Below, piece after piece: positions 1-9,028 of a stretch of DNA of 39,140 nt. The DNA is taken from positions 1 through 39,140 of the forward strand of contig JAGVIE010000024.1 in assembly GCA_020056225.1 (NCBI GenBank), read 5' to 3'. Made by a program: the position numbers and the translations under genes. The notes below the pieces were generated by a model. The model did no database searches. It was not told the origin of the DNA and was given only the letters and a program-made list of their open reading frames with translations. Source of the DNA: Bacteroidota bacterium (GTDB lineage: Bacteria > Bacteroidota > Ignavibacteria > UBA10030 > SZUA-254). Numbering within the stretch: position 1 is the stretch's first letter; every line of letters begins with the position of its first letter.

Positions 1-603
1 AACGCCAATCACTTTGGTTTTCGGTGAAAGATGCTTTGCCACAATCGCACAGCCGGATATCAGTCCGCCGCCGCCGATGGGAACAAACAGGTAATCGAGG
101 TCTTTTATCTCCCGAAAAATTTCAAGTCCAACCGTTCCCTGTCCGGCGATAAGTTTCTCATCATTGTAGGGATGAACGAGTGTGTAGCCGTGTTTATCAA
201 TAAGTTCTTGTGTCGTTTTCTCCCGATCATCGGTTGATAATCCGCAGAAGACAACCTCTGCTCCGTAGCACCTTGTCGCCTCAACTTTACTTTTCACAGA
301 GTTTTGCGGCATGACTACAACCGATTTGATATCGAAGATCTTGCTTGCTAAAGCAACGCCCTGGCCGTGGTTGCCCGATGAATGGGCGATGACACCGCGT
401 TTTCGTTCTTCGTCTGTAAGGGATGAAATTTTATTATATGCCCCGCGAAACTTGAACGCGCCTATGCGCTGAAAGTTTTCCGCTTTGAAATAAACCTCGT
501 TACCGGTCATCTCATTGAATGTTCGTGATGAGAGGAGCGGTGTTTTGTGAACAACTGGCTGAAGAATTTTATATGCGGTTTGTATGCTTTCTATATTTAT
601 CAT
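1..603 (-). CDS. Threonine dehydratase/serine racemase-like PLP enzyme, partial (C-terminus beyond left edge)
   Basis: The minus-strand frame opens at ATG 603-601 and stays open to base 1, giving the first 201 residues of a fold-type II PLP enzyme. Visible motifs are the PLP-lysine segment IGAFKFRGA (Lys51), the substrate/cofactor loop SSGNHGQG (about residues 75-82) and the glycine-rich phosphate-binding loop IGGGGLISG (about residue 181). These are characteristic of the threonine ammonia-lyase/serine racemase family, which deaminates L-threonine or L-serine or racemises serine. The C-terminal half is outside the window, so it cannot be seen whether a regulatory ACT domain follows; catabolic and biosynthetic (IlvA) forms cannot be separated. 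The start is 43 bp after the upstream two-helix gene and may belong to the same minus-strand transcript. No strong ribosome binding site is visible. Confidence 0.85.
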   Translation of the reverse strand, partial: MINIESIQTAYKILQPVVHKTPLLSSRTFNEMTGNEVYFKAENFQRIGAFKFRGAYNKISSLTDEERKRGVIAHSSGNHGQGVALASKIFDIKSVVVMPQNSVKSKVEATRCYGAEVVFCGLSTDDREKTTQELIDKHGYTLVHPYNDEKLIAGQGTVGLEIFREIKDLDYLFVPIGGGGLISGCAIVAKHLSPKTKVIGV

Positions 604-646
604 GATGAATTAATCTTAAATTCGATTGATATTATCAGCTACCCTT

Positions 647-1000
647 TTAAGAATCAGAATCCGTAATATCCAAATGAAACTTATGCAGGAAACGATGAAA
701 TATCGGCGCGATCAACAATCCAGCAGCGACCAGTAAAATTAATCCGCAATAAAGAGCATATATGCCTGCGAATATTTTTCCGCTTTCTGTATGCAATTCA
801 TTTACTTCACCCATACCACCCATAATCATTGCGGCGTTCAAGAATGCGTCTGTAAATGAGAGGTTTTCAAAGTAATGATAACCGAGAATTCCCATTACCA
901 GTGAAAAGAGAAGCAATCCAAACGAGCCACATGTGTACATAAGCATGCGCCGATAAAATGCAGAACGCGGTATTAGCGGTTTTCTTCGGTGCTCAAACAT
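647..1000 (-). CDS. Small two-helix membrane protein with K+-channel-like topology
   Basis: This 117-residue protein has two hydrophobic helices (about residues 22-42 and 78-100). Between them is an amphipathic stretch, FTDAFLNAAMIMGGMGEV, placed where a pore helix and selectivity filter would sit in a TM1-P-TM2 ion channel (Ion_trans_2 type). The canonical TVGYG filter is absent; MGGMGEV occupies that position. The N-terminus is basic (EHRRKPLIPR) and would face the cytoplasm by the positive-inside rule. I do not know a characterised function. It follows the VOC gene by 40 bp and precedes the PLP enzyme by 43 bp on the same strand. It could be a degenerate channel, a regulatory subunit, or an unrelated membrane protein. 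Confidence 0.7.
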   Translation of the reverse strand: MFEHRRKPLIPRSAFYRRMLMYTCGSFGLLLFSLVMGILGYHYFENLSFTDAFLNAAMIMGGMGEVNELHTESGKIFAGIYALYCGLILLVAAGLLIAPIFHRFLHKFHLDITDSDS

Positions 1001-1040
1001 GCTGTTTTAATTGATTAATTAATTGATAGATAATTGAACC

Positions 1041-1391
1041 CTAATCTTTTCGTTGCCATAAACAAAGATGGCAGCCATCTGGTGTGGAAAACATGCCGAA
1101 CCAGCCCATGTTGAGAACCTTAGATTTTTTGATGATAATAACCCCGCCAGCTTTCTGAACTTTTTTAAGGGTTGCATTAATGTCTTTCACTTCGATGTAA
1201 ACGTTTATCTGATTGCTCTTCGGCATTTTCTTAACCTCGAAAAAACCGCCGTTTGGTTTCATTCCCGCTCGAAATAAAACATATTCGATTTTCGGGACAT
1301 CCTGGAATTTCCAGCCGAATACATATCCGAAAAATGTTTTTGCGATTTCAAAGTTCGTAGTCGGGATTTCTATATGTCCGAAATGATTCAT
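1041..1391 (-). CDS. VOC-superfamily (glyoxalase/bleomycin-resistance fold) protein
   Basis: At 116 residues this is the length of a single two-repeat VOC domain. It opens MNHFGHIEIPTTNFEIAKTF (His at residue 6, the usual first metal-ligand region) and ends with a second repeat containing FGMFSTPDGCHLCLWQ. VOC proteins bind a divalent metal and act as glyoxalases, dioxygenases or resistance proteins; the substrate cannot be told from sequence. The start ATG is supported by an AAGGA site just upstream, and the gene begins 10 bp after the bacterioferritin stop, so the two are very likely co-transcribed. Confidence 0.8.
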   Translation of the reverse strand: MNHFGHIEIPTTNFEIAKTFFGYVFGWKFQDVPKIEYVLFRAGMKPNGGFFEVKKMPKSNQINVYIEVKDINATLKKVQKAGGVIIIKKSKVLNMGWFGMFSTPDGCHLCLWQRKD

Positions 1392-1401
1392 GATATTTCC
1401 T

Positions 1402-1875
1402 TTATACTTTTTCGATTTGTTGTGATAAATAATTTTGAATCCCTATCTGCTTAATTTGATCGAGTTGTGATTCTAACCAGTCGATATGATTTTCTTCATC
1501 GACAAGGATCGCTTCGAGCATCTCGCGTGTTCCATTATCGCCAACCGAAACTGCAAGTTTTATATCGTCGTTGTAATCTTTTATGGCGTCGCTTTCTGCA
1601 TTCCAATCGTTTTTGAACTGCTGTTCTACATTTGCACCAATAGACATTTTATTGAGTTTACTAACAACCGGCGTTCCTTCTAAGAATAAAAGACGAGCGA
1701 TAAGCTTCTCGGCGTGCTTCATTTCCTCGATAGCACGCTTTTCTATAGTGTGATGCAGTTTTTCGTATCCCCAGTTAGCGCACATCTCCGAATGCACGAT
1801 ATATTGATTGATTGCCGTTAACTCATCCGCAAGCCGGTCGTTGAGGATGTTAATGATTTTTGTATTTCCCTTCAT
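1402..1875 (-). CDS. bfr: Bacterioferritin
   Basis: This 157-residue four-helix ferritin-like protein stores iron as a ferric mineral in a 24-subunit shell, with haem bound between subunits. All dinuclear iron ligands are at the same numbers as in the E. coli protein: Glu18, Glu51, His54, Glu94, Glu127 and His130. The haem-ligating Met52 is also present (EMKH, residues 51-54), so both ferroxidase and haem sites look intact. The start is fixed by a good AGGAG site 7 nt upstream. It lies 18 bp after an MDR dehydrogenase and 10 bp before a VOC protein. No Fur-type operator was recognised. Confidence 0.95.
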   Translation of the reverse strand: MKGNTKIINILNDRLADELTAINQYIVHSEMCANWGYEKLHHTIEKRAIEEMKHAEKLIARLLFLEGTPVVSKLNKMSIGANVEQQFKNDWNAESDAIKDYNDDIKLAVSVGDNGTREMLEAILVDEENHIDWLESQLDQIKQIGIQNYLSQQIEKV

Positions 1876-1893
1876 GACGATTCTCCTTTATTG

Positions 1894-2934
1894 TTAGATT
1901 GATAAAACTATTTTCCCAAAATTCTTTCTCTCTTCTATTCTCTTGTGTGCGTCAGACGCTTTCTCTAATGGATATACCGAATCTACAACCGGCTGCAATT
2001 GAACAGTCCCTTCCCCCCTTTTGAAAAACTTCAACACTTCTATCATCTCACGCTTCGTTCCCATAAAAGAACCAAAAAGTGTAAGATGTTTCGCGTACAC
2101 ATATCGTAAATCAATTTTGCCGACATAATCCGCAGTTGCACCGCAAGTAACTAAACGTCCACCCTTTGCAAGGGCAGGAATGCTCTTCTCGAACACTTCA
2201 CCGCCGTTATGTTCGAACACAACATCAACTCCACGTTTATCGGTTAAGCGTTTTACTTCTTCCACAAATTCTTTTTCTTTATAGTTTATGACTTCATCGG
2301 CTCCAAGTGATTTTGCTTTTACCAACTTTTCTTCGGAACCGGAAGTCGTAATAACATGAGCGCCCAAAAGTTTCGCAATTTGAATTCCGGCAGACCCGAC
2401 TCCACTGCCGGCGGCATGCACTAAAACTGTTTCACCGGGCTTTATTTTTGTCAAGCCAACAAGCATATGCCACGCTGTCAAAAAAACAAGCGGGATAGCC
2501 GCGGCTTGATTGAAATCTAAACTATCCGGTATCGGAAGAACATTAGTTGCCGGAAGTTTTACAAACTCTGCATAGGTTCCATCTTCCTTTGTTCCAAGCA
2601 CATGATAGGTACGGCAAAGATTATCGGTTCCACCCAAACACATTTCGCAATGACAGCAAGAAATTCCCGGAGAGATTAATACTTTATCTCCAGCTTTCAA
2701 GAAATCAACCGCGCTTCCTACATCGGCAATAACTCCCGCACCGTCCGATCCGGGTATGTGAGGAAGAGGAATGTTTTTTTCTCTGTCGCCGCTTCGGACC
2801 CAAAGATCAAGATGATTTAATGCAGCCGCTTTCACTTGGAGGAGAACATCGTTAGCTCCAATAGTTGGCTTTGGTGCTTCCTCGAATGTTAAAACATCAG
2901 CAGTTCCGAAATTGTGGAAACGGATTGCTTTCAT
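1894..2934 (-). CDS. Zinc-containing MDR-family alcohol dehydrogenase/quinone oxidoreductase
   Basis: The protein has 346 residues when started at ATG 2934 (MKAIRFHNFG), which has an AAGGAAA ribosome site just upstream; the frame also extends upstream to 3009, but those residues look like leader. An N-terminal GroES-like domain carries four structural-zinc cysteines, Cys93, Cys96, Cys99 and Cys107 (C-x2-C-x2-C-x7-C). The NAD(P)-binding Rossmann motif is AAGSGVGSAG. In the catalytic-zinc region the usual GHE is PGSDGAG, so the catalytic metal site is not classical. Family members reduce or oxidise alcohols, aldehydes or enones with NAD(P)H; the substrate is not predictable. It is the first gene of the minus-strand run and diverges from the MFS transporter. 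Confidence 0.88.
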   Translation of the reverse strand: MKAIRFHNFGTADVLTFEEAPKPTIGANDVLLQVKAAALNHLDLWVRSGDREKNIPLPHIPGSDGAGVIADVGSAVDFLKAGDKVLISPGISCCHCEMCLGGTDNLCRTYHVLGTKEDGTYAEFVKLPATNVLPIPDSLDFNQAAAIPLVFLTAWHMLVGLTKIKPGETVLVHAAGSGVGSAGIQIAKLLGAHVITTSGSEEKLVKAKSLGADEVINYKEKEFVEEVKRLTDKRGVDVVFEHNGGEVFEKSIPALAKGGRLVTCGATADYVGKIDLRYVYAKHLTLFGSFMGTKREMIEVLKFFKRGEGTVQLQPVVDSVYPLEKASDAHKRIEERKNFGKIVLSI

Positions 2935-3036
2935 AATCTTTCCTTCGGTTAAATTATCAATCTGAAAGATAACGAAAAGGAACCTCATCTTCAATCCATC
3001 AGCATTCAACTCTCATCGCTCTGTGCTTGGAGTTTA

Positions 3037-3053
3037 TCCCGCTGCAAGCGGGA
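3037..3053. repeat. REP-like hairpin in divergent intergenic region
   Basis: TCCCGCT (3037-3043) and AGCGGGA (3047-3053) form a perfect 7-bp stem with a 3-nt loop. It lies between the divergent dehydrogenase (start 2934) and transporter (start 3157). No T-tract follows, so it looks more like a dispersed palindromic repeat than a terminator. Confidence 0.5.
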
Positions 3054-3156
3054 CTCTTGGCTTTTAGCTCTTGGTTTGCATCTCACTCACCATTTCACTA
3101 ATTTCACATAATCTGTTTATTGTCTTAAATATCCTCATGAACCAACAGGAGAATCC

Positions 3157-4434
3157 ATGGCATTCAAAAAAGGTTTAGAAAAATTGAAAACCGGTTTTCA
3201 TCCGACTTTCTGGGTTGCAAACGGCATGGAACTGTTTGAGCGGCTCGCTCTTTACGGTCAGCAAATTATTATGGGCATTTACTTCCGAAATAAACTTGGG
3301 TTCAGCGAAACAGAGGCGGGCGGACTTTCAGGACTTTTCGGCGGCTTGATTTATCTGCTTCCGATTCTCGGTGGAACACTTGCGGATAAATTTGGTTTCC
3401 GGCGCGCGTTCATGATTGCATTCTCTATGCTGGCAGTCGGTTACTTTTTGATTGGTTCTGTTGGTATGACAATTTTCTCCGGAATTTACGGCGGCTTGCC
3501 GCTCTATCCTGTATTGATTGTGTTTCTTGTGTTCACGGCTATCGGCGGTTCTTTTATCAAACCATCGGTCCTTGGAACCATCGCGGTCACTTCATCCAAA
3601 GAAACAAAATCTCTCGGCTATGCAATTTATTATTGGCTTGTGAATATCGGCGCGGCTATTGGTCCTACGATTGCATACTTCGTGAGAGATTCAATCGGTA
3701 TCGAGTATGTTTACCTTGTTTCTGCAATCAGTTGTGCGGCTATGCTGGTTGTGAATTTTTTCTTTTATAAAGAAGTGAAGAGTGCTTCGACGGAAGTTGT
3801 TGAAACGCTCGGAACGAAGATGAAGAATCTCGTTATTGTTCTTGGTAACGTAAAGTTTATGATTTTCCTTCTCATCTTCTCGTTGTTCTGGATTATGTTC
3901 TGGCAAGAGTTTGTTATCATACCGTATTATCTTGTTGACTTTGTAGATAAAGATGCGCCTTTCGAGCTTATACAATCGTGGTCGGGAGCCGGTGCGATTA
4001 TCGTACTGCAGCTTGTTGTGAACCGGTTGACGAAAAATATTCCGACCCGGACAGCGATAGTTATGGGATTTGGTGTCTCAAGTTTCTGTTGGTTAATTAT
4101 TGGATTGAGTCCCAGTATTCCAACAATTGCCGCGGGCATAGTTGTTTTCGCCATTGGCGAGATGGCACAAGCGCCGCGATATTATGAGTATATTTCTGAA
4201 TTGGCGCCGCCCGGTCAACAGGGTTTGTTTCAAGGATATGCATTTCTTCCGATCGCCATTGCATGGTTTGTCGGCGGACCTTTTGGCGGATGGATGTACG
4301 AGAACGCAAAACGCACGGGCGAGCCGGGAATTATTTGGTTCGTGCTGTTTGGTATTGGAATTCTTGCAACTGTTTTGATGGCGCTCTACAATTATGTTGT
4401 GGGTCGCCAGGAAGCAAAGCAGCGAACAGCATGA
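3157..4434 (+). CDS. MFS transporter, POT/oligopeptide-transporter-like
   Basis: This 425-residue polytopic protein has about 12 hydrophobic segments. The N-terminus FWVANGMELFERLALYG matches the position and pattern of the E-x-x-E-R motif (Glu25, Glu28, Arg29) of proton-coupled oligopeptide transporters, and the loop LADKFGFRRAF is the MFS motif between TM2 and TM3. POT proteins import di- and tripeptides with protons; this one is shorter than typical POTs (about 450-500), so the substrate is uncertain. The start has an AGGAG site at 3147-3151, 5 nt before the ATG. carA follows after 48 bp on the same strand, so co-transcription is possible though no functional link is obvious. Confidence 0.82.
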   Translation: MAFKKGLEKLKTGFHPTFWVANGMELFERLALYGQQIIMGIYFRNKLGFSETEAGGLSGLFGGLIYLLPILGGTLADKFGFRRAFMIAFSMLAVGYFLIGSVGMTIFSGIYGGLPLYPVLIVFLVFTAIGGSFIKPSVLGTIAVTSSKETKSLGYAIYYWLVNIGAAIGPTIAYFVRDSIGIEYVYLVSAISCAAMLVVNFFFYKEVKSASTEVVETLGTKMKNLVIVLGNVKFMIFLLIFSLFWIMFWQEFVIIPYYLVDFVDKDAPFELIQSWSGAGAIIVLQLVVNRLTKNIPTRTAIVMGFGVSSFCWLIIGLSPSIPTIAAGIVVFAIGEMAQAPRYYEYISELAPPGQQGLFQGYAFLPIAIAWFVGGPFGGWMYENAKRTGEPGIIWFVLFGIGILATVLMALYNYVVGRQEAKQRTA

Positions 4435-4482
4435 TTATTTTAAAACAGATGTTCATCGTTATTGATGGGTAAACATTAAAGG

Positions 4483-5556
4483 ATGTTGACGAAACATAAG
4501 GCGGCTCTTGTTCTTGAAGATGGTTCAGAGTTTCAAGGGTATTCGTTCGGTGCGCGGAGGAATACAAGCGGCGAGGTAGTCTTTAACACGGGAATGGTAG
4601 GATATCCCGAAACCCTCACCGATCCTTCTTATGGCGGACAAATTCTTGTTTTTACATATCCGTTAATTGGCAATTATGGAGTTCCGGGAGAAGAAAGAGA
4701 AAACGCACTTCTAAAAAATTTTGAATCGGAAAAAATACATGTTCAGGGTTTAATCATCTCTGATTACTCTGAGAACTATTCTCATTGGAACGCCAAGAAG
4801 TCTCTTTCCGATTGGATGAAAGAGCACAACGTCCCGGGAATTTACGGCATCGATACAAGACAACTTGCCAAAAAATTACGTCATCAGGGAACAATGCTTG
4901 GAAAAATAGTTGTTGATGATTCGAAAGATATTCCGTTCGAAGATCCGAATAAACGGGATTTAGTTTCGGAAGTTGCGGTGACATCCACGGTTCGATACCA
5001 TAAGCCGGGAAAGAGAATTGCCCTTGTTGATTGCGGCGTGAAGAACAGCATAATTCAAGCATTCCTTAGAAGAAATATAGCAGTCATCAGAGTACCTTAC
5101 GATCACGATTTTCTTTTAGAAGATGTTGAGGGTGTTGTAATCTCAAATGGTCCCGGTGATCCGAAGATGTGCAAAGTAACGATAGAGCACACCCGACAGG
5201 CATTACGATCCAACCTGCCAATTCTTGGAATATGCTTGGGCGGTCAGATTCTTGCGCTGGCTGCAGGCGCAGATACATATAAACTGAAATACGGTCACCG
5301 CGGACAAAACCAGCCATGCAATGAATCGGGAACTAAGAGGTGTTATATCACTTCACAAAATCACGGCTACGCAGTAAACGCAGAAACACTCCCTGAGGAT
5401 TGGCGCGAATGGTTTCAGAACGACAACGACGGAACGAACGAGGGAATTATCCATATCTCGAAACCGTTCTTCGGCGCCCAGTTTCATCCTGAAGCGTCTC
5501 CCGGACCGGATGATACAGAATTCATATTCGATATGTTCGTGAGGGCGTTGAAATGA
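4483..5556 (+). CDS. carA: Carbamoyl-phosphate synthase small subunit (glutaminase)
   Basis: The 357 residues match the usual length of the glutamine-hydrolysing subunit that feeds ammonia to CarB for carbamoyl phosphate, used in pyrimidine and arginine synthesis. The N-terminal CPSase domain opens KAALVLEDGSEFQGYSFGA. The C-terminal class I amidotransferase has the nucleophile in LGICLGGQ (Cys251) and the His/Glu pair in FHPEASPGP (His335, Glu337), so the triad is complete. The stop codon overlaps the carB start by 4 bp (ATGA), implying translational coupling. No upstream pyrimidine-attenuation structure was recognised. Confidence 0.97.
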   Translation: MLTKHKAALVLEDGSEFQGYSFGARRNTSGEVVFNTGMVGYPETLTDPSYGGQILVFTYPLIGNYGVPGEERENALLKNFESEKIHVQGLIISDYSENYSHWNAKKSLSDWMKEHNVPGIYGIDTRQLAKKLRHQGTMLGKIVVDDSKDIPFEDPNKRDLVSEVAVTSTVRYHKPGKRIALVDCGVKNSIIQAFLRRNIAVIRVPYDHDFLLEDVEGVVISNGPGDPKMCKVTIEHTRQALRSNLPILGICLGGQILALAAGADTYKLKYGHRGQNQPCNESGTKRCYITSQNHGYAVNAETLPEDWREWFQNDNDGTNEGIIHISKPFFGAQFHPEASPGPDDTEFIFDMFVRALK

Positions 5557-8500
5557 TTCGGAAAGGAAAGCCGGAAAAAGTTCTCATTCTCGGTTCAGGC
5601 GCACTGCAAATCGGACAGGCAGGTGAGTTCGATTACTCGGGAAGCCAGGCAATTAAAGCGCTCAAAGAAGACGGCATAGAGACCGTTCTCATCAATCCCA
5701 ATATAGCGACCATACAAACTTCCGAACATCTCGCAGATAAAGTTTATTTCCTTCCGGTAAATGTGGGATTTGTTGAGAGGGTCATCGAGAAAGAAAAACC
5801 GGATTCAATTCTGCTCGGCTTCGGAGGTCAAACAGCGCTAAATGTTGGTGTCCAGCTTTTTAAAAAAGGAATACTTGAAAAGTTCAGCGTAAAAGTTCTA
5901 GGCACGCCTGTAGAATCAATCATAAACACAGAAGATCGATTGTTGTTCAACCAAAGAGTAACTGAAATCGGCTTGAAGGTTCCAACAAGCAAAACAACAA
6001 CCTCGATTGAAGAAGCTATTCAGGCGGCAACGGAAATCGGTTATCCGGTCATGTGCAGAATTGCGTATGCGCTTGGCGGACTCGGTTCCGGAATCGTTAA
6101 CAATCAAAAGGAGTTGGTGGAAAAAGCTAAAAGGGCATTTTCCTTTACGAATCAAATTTTAGTGGAAGAATCTCTCTACGGATGGAAAGAAGTTGAATAC
6201 GAAATTGTTCGGGATAAATTCAACAACTGCATCACCGTCTGCTCGATGGAAAATGTCGACCCAATGGGAATTCACACAGGGGATAGTATCGTGGTTGCGC
6301 CGGTTCAAACACTTTCAGCGATTGAAAATTTCAAGCTTCGCTCAATTGGCATCAAGCTTATCAGACATCTTGGTGTAATTGGTGAGTGCAACATCCAGTA
6401 TGCACTCGATCCGAACTCGGACGATTATCGAATCATTGAGGTCAATGCACGTCTCAGTCGAAGCTCTGCGCTTGCATCGAAGGCGACCGGCTACCCGCTT
6501 GCATTCATTGCGACAAAGTTGACGATTGGTTATGCACTTCACGAAATTGTGAATAGTGTAACGCAAGAAACTTCCGCTTGCTTTGAACCTGCGCTCGATT
6601 ACATCGCGCTTAAAATGCCGCGGTGGGATTTACAGAAATTCAAACAGGTTAGTGCATTGCTCGGTTCAGAGATGAAGTCTGTCGGCGAAGTGATGTCGCT
6701 TGGCAGAAGCTTCGAGGAAGTTTTACAGAAAGCAATCCGCATGCTCGACCTTGGACTGAATGGTTTTGTTTGTAATAAGATTGAATTTGAAAATCTCGAT
6801 CATGCCCTTCAGGAGCCGACCGATAGACGAATCTTTGCCGTTGCACAAGCGATGAAGGAAGGATATTCGATAGAAAGAATTCACGAGCTATCGAAAATTG
6901 ATTGTTGGTTTCTCCATAAGCTGAGGATTATCATCGACACAGAGAATAAGATTGCACAGTACAAATTAGATACGCTGCCAAAAGAAGTATTGAAAGAAGC
7001 GAAAGAAAAAGGATTCTCAGACAAGCAGATCGGTTTTTTAACGAACGCTACTGAAAATGAGGCTCGTGTTAAAAGAAAAATTTTGGGAATTATTCCTGTC
7101 GTTAAACAAATCGATACGATGGCTGCCGAGTTTCCCACAAAGACAAATTATTTATACATGACGTACAATGGAGAAGAAAATGATGTCGACGCCGGGGAAG
7201 AGAATCAGGTTATTGTTCTCGGCTCAGGAACATATCGCATTGGTTCTTCTGTCGAATTCGATTGGTGCTGTGTTAATACCGTGCTTACGCTGAACAATCT
7301 GAAGCACAGCACGATTATGATCAATTATAATCCCGAGACTGTCAGCACAGATTATGATATCTGCGATAGACTTTACTTTGAGGAGTTAAGCTTCGAGAGA
7401 GTGATGGATATTTATGAAAGGGAAAATCCTCTCGGCGTCATCGTCTCGATGGGCGGACAAATTCCGAACAATCTCGCACTGAAACTGCATAATGCAGGAG
7501 TGAAAATTCTCGGAACTTCCCCCGAGCAAATTGATAGAGCTGAAAACAGACATAAATTCTCGGAAATATTAGACAAACTTGAAATCGACCAGCCGCAGTG
7601 GAGTGAATTAACCGACTTAACCGAAGCAAAAAAGTTTGCCGCGCGTGTCGGTTATCCTGTTCTCATAAGGCCGAGTTATGTTTTAAGCGGCGCCGCGATG
7701 AGCATCGTCCTTTCGGAAAATGAGCTTGAAACATATCTAAAGAAAGCTTCCTATATTAGCAGAGAACATCCGGTTGTGATAAGTAAGTTCATCACCGGCG
7801 CTCGTGAAATTGAAGTTGATGCAGTTGCTCAGAATGGAAATTTATTTTGTTATGCCATCTCGGAGCATGTGGAAAACGCAGGAGTTCATTCAGGCGACGC
7901 TACAATTGTTTTTCCGGCACAACGCACATATCTTGAAACGATCAGAAGAATTAAGCGAATTACAAAACAGATTGCTCATGAATTGAAGATCACCGGACCA
8001 TTCAATATCCAATTTATAGCTAGAGACAACGCGGTGAAAGTTATCGAATGCAATCTGCGGGCGTCGAGAAGCTTCCCGTTTGTTTCAAAAATACTTAAGA
8101 TCAACTTCATCGATATCGCCGCAAAACTTATCGCGGGCGCCGATGTTCCTGTATTCAGAAGCTCGGCATTCGATCTGGATTATGTCGGCGTGAAGGCGCC
8201 GCAATTTTCGTTCACGCGGTTGAAAGGTTCAGACCCTGTTCTTGGTGTCGAGATGGCGTCGACAGGTGAGGTTGCCTGTCTTGGCGACGATTTTGATGAA
8301 GCGTTTCTAAAAAGTTTGATTTCAACTGGAGTGAATATATCGCCGAAATCGGTTTTATTGTCGACCGGATCGCTCAAGAACAAGACAGACTTTTTAAGTG
8401 AAGCGCGATTGTTGGCCGGGATGGGAATTCAGTTATACGCTACCGAAGGTACGGCAAACTTCTTCAAAGAGAATAATATCACTGTTGAGTCGGTACAATG

Positions 8501-8747
8501 GCAGCTCAAGGGTGATGTCCCAGAAGTAATTTCAGTGCTTAACGATCGAAAGGTTGATCTTGTCATCAATATTCCAAAGGATGCAGAAGCGCAATCGTTG
8601 GAGAATGATTATAATGTCCGGAGGAAAGCTGTTGACCTCAACATATCTTTGATAACCAACATTGAGTTTGCAAAACGATATGTAAGGGCGATTCATAAAT
8701 ATTCTTCCGATATACTGACAGTAAAAAGTTGGGATGAATATAATTAA
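5553..8747 (+). CDS. carB: Carbamoyl-phosphate synthase large subunit
   Basis: At 1064 residues this is a full-length ATP-grasp synthetase. It has the expected duplicated structure: a first carboxyphosphate half opening with KVLILGSGALQIGQAGEFDYSG and a second carbamate-kinase half opening with IVLGSGTYRIGSSVEFDW. A C-terminal MGS-type allosteric domain begins after about residue 930 (ARLLAGMGIQLYATEGTA). It uses ammonia tunnelled from CarA, bicarbonate and two ATP. The start overlaps the carA stop by 4 bp. No frameshift or missing segment is visible. Confidence 0.97.
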   Translation: MIRKGKPEKVLILGSGALQIGQAGEFDYSGSQAIKALKEDGIETVLINPNIATIQTSEHLADKVYFLPVNVGFVERVIEKEKPDSILLGFGGQTALNVGVQLFKKGILEKFSVKVLGTPVESIINTEDRLLFNQRVTEIGLKVPTSKTTTSIEEAIQAATEIGYPVMCRIAYALGGLGSGIVNNQKELVEKAKRAFSFTNQILVEESLYGWKEVEYEIVRDKFNNCITVCSMENVDPMGIHTGDSIVVAPVQTLSAIENFKLRSIGIKLIRHLGVIGECNIQYALDPNSDDYRIIEVNARLSRSSALASKATGYPLAFIATKLTIGYALHEIVNSVTQETSACFEPALDYIALKMPRWDLQKFKQVSALLGSEMKSVGEVMSLGRSFEEVLQKAIRMLDLGLNGFVCNKIEFENLDHALQEPTDRRIFAVAQAMKEGYSIERIHELSKIDCWFLHKLRIIIDTENKIAQYKLDTLPKEVLKEAKEKGFSDKQIGFLTNATENEARVKRKILGIIPVVKQIDTMAAEFPTKTNYLYMTYNGEENDVDAGEENQVIVLGSGTYRIGSSVEFDWCCVNTVLTLNNLKHSTIMINYNPETVSTDYDICDRLYFEELSFERVMDIYERENPLGVIVSMGGQIPNNLALKLHNAGVKILGTSPEQIDRAENRHKFSEILDKLEIDQPQWSELTDLTEAKKFAARVGYPVLIRPSYVLSGAAMSIVLSENELETYLKKASYISREHPVVISKFITGAREIEVDAVAQNGNLFCYAISEHVENAGVHSGDATIVFPAQRTYLETIRRIKRITKQIAHELKITGPFNIQFIARDNAVKVIECNLRASRSFPFVSKILKINFIDIAAKLIAGADVPVFRSSAFDLDYVGVKAPQFSFTRLKGSDPVLGVEMASTGEVACLGDDFDEAFLKSLISTGVNISPKSVLLSTGSLKNKTDFLSEARLLAGMGIQLYATEGTANFFKENNITVESVQWQLKGDVPEVISVLNDRKVDLVINIPKDAEAQSLENDYNVRRKAVDLNISLITNIEFAKRYVRAIHKYSSDILTVKSWDEYN

Positions 8748-8957
8748 GTAATTATGAAAGCCCTCCGATTCCTAAATCTGATTATTCACTCCTTTAATAC
8801 GACAGAACTCAAATTGAAGTCATTCTCCTCACAGTAGCAAACCAAGAACTTCAGCTCTTGAAAGGAAGTTAGATTCAAGGTGCTGTAATGTTGAAGTTAT
8901 AAATAGTTTTGTAGCCTCCCATAAAATATTTGCTCCTTAGCCTGCAACTTCTTATAT

Positions 8958-8987
8958 TGGAAACCGTAGAAACCTATTGGGTTTCCA
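8958..8987. promoter_or_regulatory. Probable operator for the adjacent TetR regulator
   Basis: A perfect inverted repeat, TGGAAACC (8958-8965) and GGTTTCCA (8980-8987), is separated by 14 bp, and a further GAAACC copy sits inside at 8969-8974. It lies 41 bp before the TetR start and its right arm overlaps a candidate -35 hexamer. TetR-family repressors commonly bind such palindromes in their own promoter. The assignment is inferred from position and symmetry only. Confidence 0.5.
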
Positions 8988-9010
8988 TAAATCCTTAAAT
9001 TATGTACAAT
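8982..9010 (+). promoter_or_regulatory. Candidate sigma70-like promoter for the TetR-efflux operon
   Basis: TTTCCA (8982-8987, 4 of 6 matches to the -35 consensus) is separated by 17 bp from TACAAT (9005-9010, 5 of 6 matches to -10). Transcription would begin near 9017, about 12 nt before the TetR start. The -35 lies within the right arm of the palindrome, which fits repression by occlusion. Confidence 0.4.
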
Positions 9011-9028
9011 TATGGTAAAAAATAGCTA

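Noticed and set aside
2935-3009. N-terminal extension of the MDR dehydrogenase
   Set aside because: The family start MKAIRF at 2934 has its own ribosome site, and the extra 25 residues do not resemble the family.
8748-9028. Terminator after carB
   Set aside because: Only a weak CAAGA/TCTTG pairing near 8866-8882 was found, with no T-tract, so no terminator is claimed.
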